DNA from: Baffinella frigidus
Taxonomy: Eukaryota > Cryptophyceae > Cryptomonadales > Baffinellaceae
Direction of reading: 5' to 3'
NCBI GenBank assembly: GCA_026770585.1
Contig: MU646645.1
Coordinates: forward strand, 401,728-420,943
DNA length: 19,216 bases
How positions within the stretch are numbered: the first letter of the stretch is position 1; each line of letters begins with the position of its first letter. The notes beneath the pieces are model-generated. The model saw nothing but the letters and a program-made list of their open reading frames with translations, was not told the DNA's origin and did no database searches. Shown piece after piece: positions 19,076-19,216 of this stretch. A program made the position numbers and the translations under genes.

Positions 19076-19111
19076 GAGGCGCGGCCATCAGGAATTGGGA
19101 AGCTGCGATTG
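19076..19111 (+). CDS. Micro-exon candidate, 12 codons (copy 2)
   Basis: TCTTGTCCGCAG acceptor, [21 protein letters not shown] donor; 36 bp in frame at both ends. Against copy 1, CGG/CGA and CTG/TTG are silent and Trp/Arg, Ser/Pro, Glu/Gly are changed. Homology continues past the donor (CACACCCAAAC) into the microsatellite, so the duplicated unit includes intron. Confidence 0.45.
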
Positions 19112-19131
19112 GTGCTCCACACACCCAAACC

Positions 19132-19153
19132 ACACATATATATAGATATAACC

Positions 19154-19216
<63 letters not shown>
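19132..19216. repeat. (AT)n microsatellite to window end
   Basis: Almost pure AT dinucleotides; the window probably ends because assembly stopped here or was cut in the repeat. Confidence 0.95.

Noticed and set aside
18756-19155. Open frames rich in Tyr/Ile at 18.8-19.2 kb
   Set aside because: Translated (TA)n and (CA)n microsatellites.
1-19216. tRNA or rRNA genes
   Set aside because: I saw no cloverleaf-compatible box A/box B pair and no rRNA-like conserved stretch; a covariance search would be needed to be sure.

Overview
What it is. This is eukaryotic nuclear DNA. There are no bacterial-style gene strings and no Shine-Dalgarno sites, and no rRNA, tRNA or CRISPR array that I can see. Short protein-coding blocks with CAG/GT borders sit in a sea of degenerate heptamer repeats (TTTAGGG and relatives), microsatellites and small hairpin-type transposable elements. 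The TTTAGGG heptamer, plus one first-exon candidate carrying a signal peptide followed by an AAA|FAAP motif (the signature of bipartite plastid targeting in red-lineage complex plastids), suggests an alga or alveolate such as a chromerid, dinoflagellate or cryptophyte. That placement is inference. I recognise no named gene.

Layout. From position 1 to about 13.8 kb the coding-like blocks I could orient read on the minus strand: 156-257, 980-1072, 2572-2658, 2993-3091, 3448-3489, 4364-4440, 5772-5864, 7405-7474, 8293-8431, 9505-9626, 11001-11114, 12203-12280, 13095-13292 and about 13560-13801. From 14.2 kb to the right end almost all read on the plus strand: 14207-14548 (start codon, signal peptide, GTGAGG donor), 14991-15062, 15666-15758, 16655-16732, 16833-16919, 17431-17492, 18055-18225, 18369-18419, 18832-18867 and 19076-19111. 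The simplest reading is two multi-exon genes arranged head to head around 13.8-14.2 kb, both running off the window. I cannot tell whether each strand holds one gene or several.

What makes it unusual. Most exon candidates are accompanied by one to four decayed partial copies nearby. The copies share the reading frame and in several cases differ mostly at third codon positions, which is my main coding evidence. Relics upstream of an intact exon (in transcript sense) usually keep the acceptor and first half; relics downstream keep the second half and donor. That is what intron growth by repeated duplication of exon-intron junctions would leave. Many of the intact blocks have lengths divisible by three and open at a codon boundary at both ends.

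Mobile and structural elements. At least five short inverted-repeat (foldback/MITE-like) elements are visible: 2184-2326, 5998-6204, 11187-11387, 12688-12798 and 15148-15299. There is also a 138-bp dispersed element (6969-7105 and 11464-11601), a 54-bp duplicate in opposite orientation containing a 20-bp palindrome, a 62-bp direct duplicate, and an inverted pair of about 140 bp flanking the head-to-head region. Arrays of TTTAGGG, TTTGGGG, TTCAGGG, TTTATGG, TTTCGGG and TGCAGGG fill the spaces, each variant dominating its own stretch.
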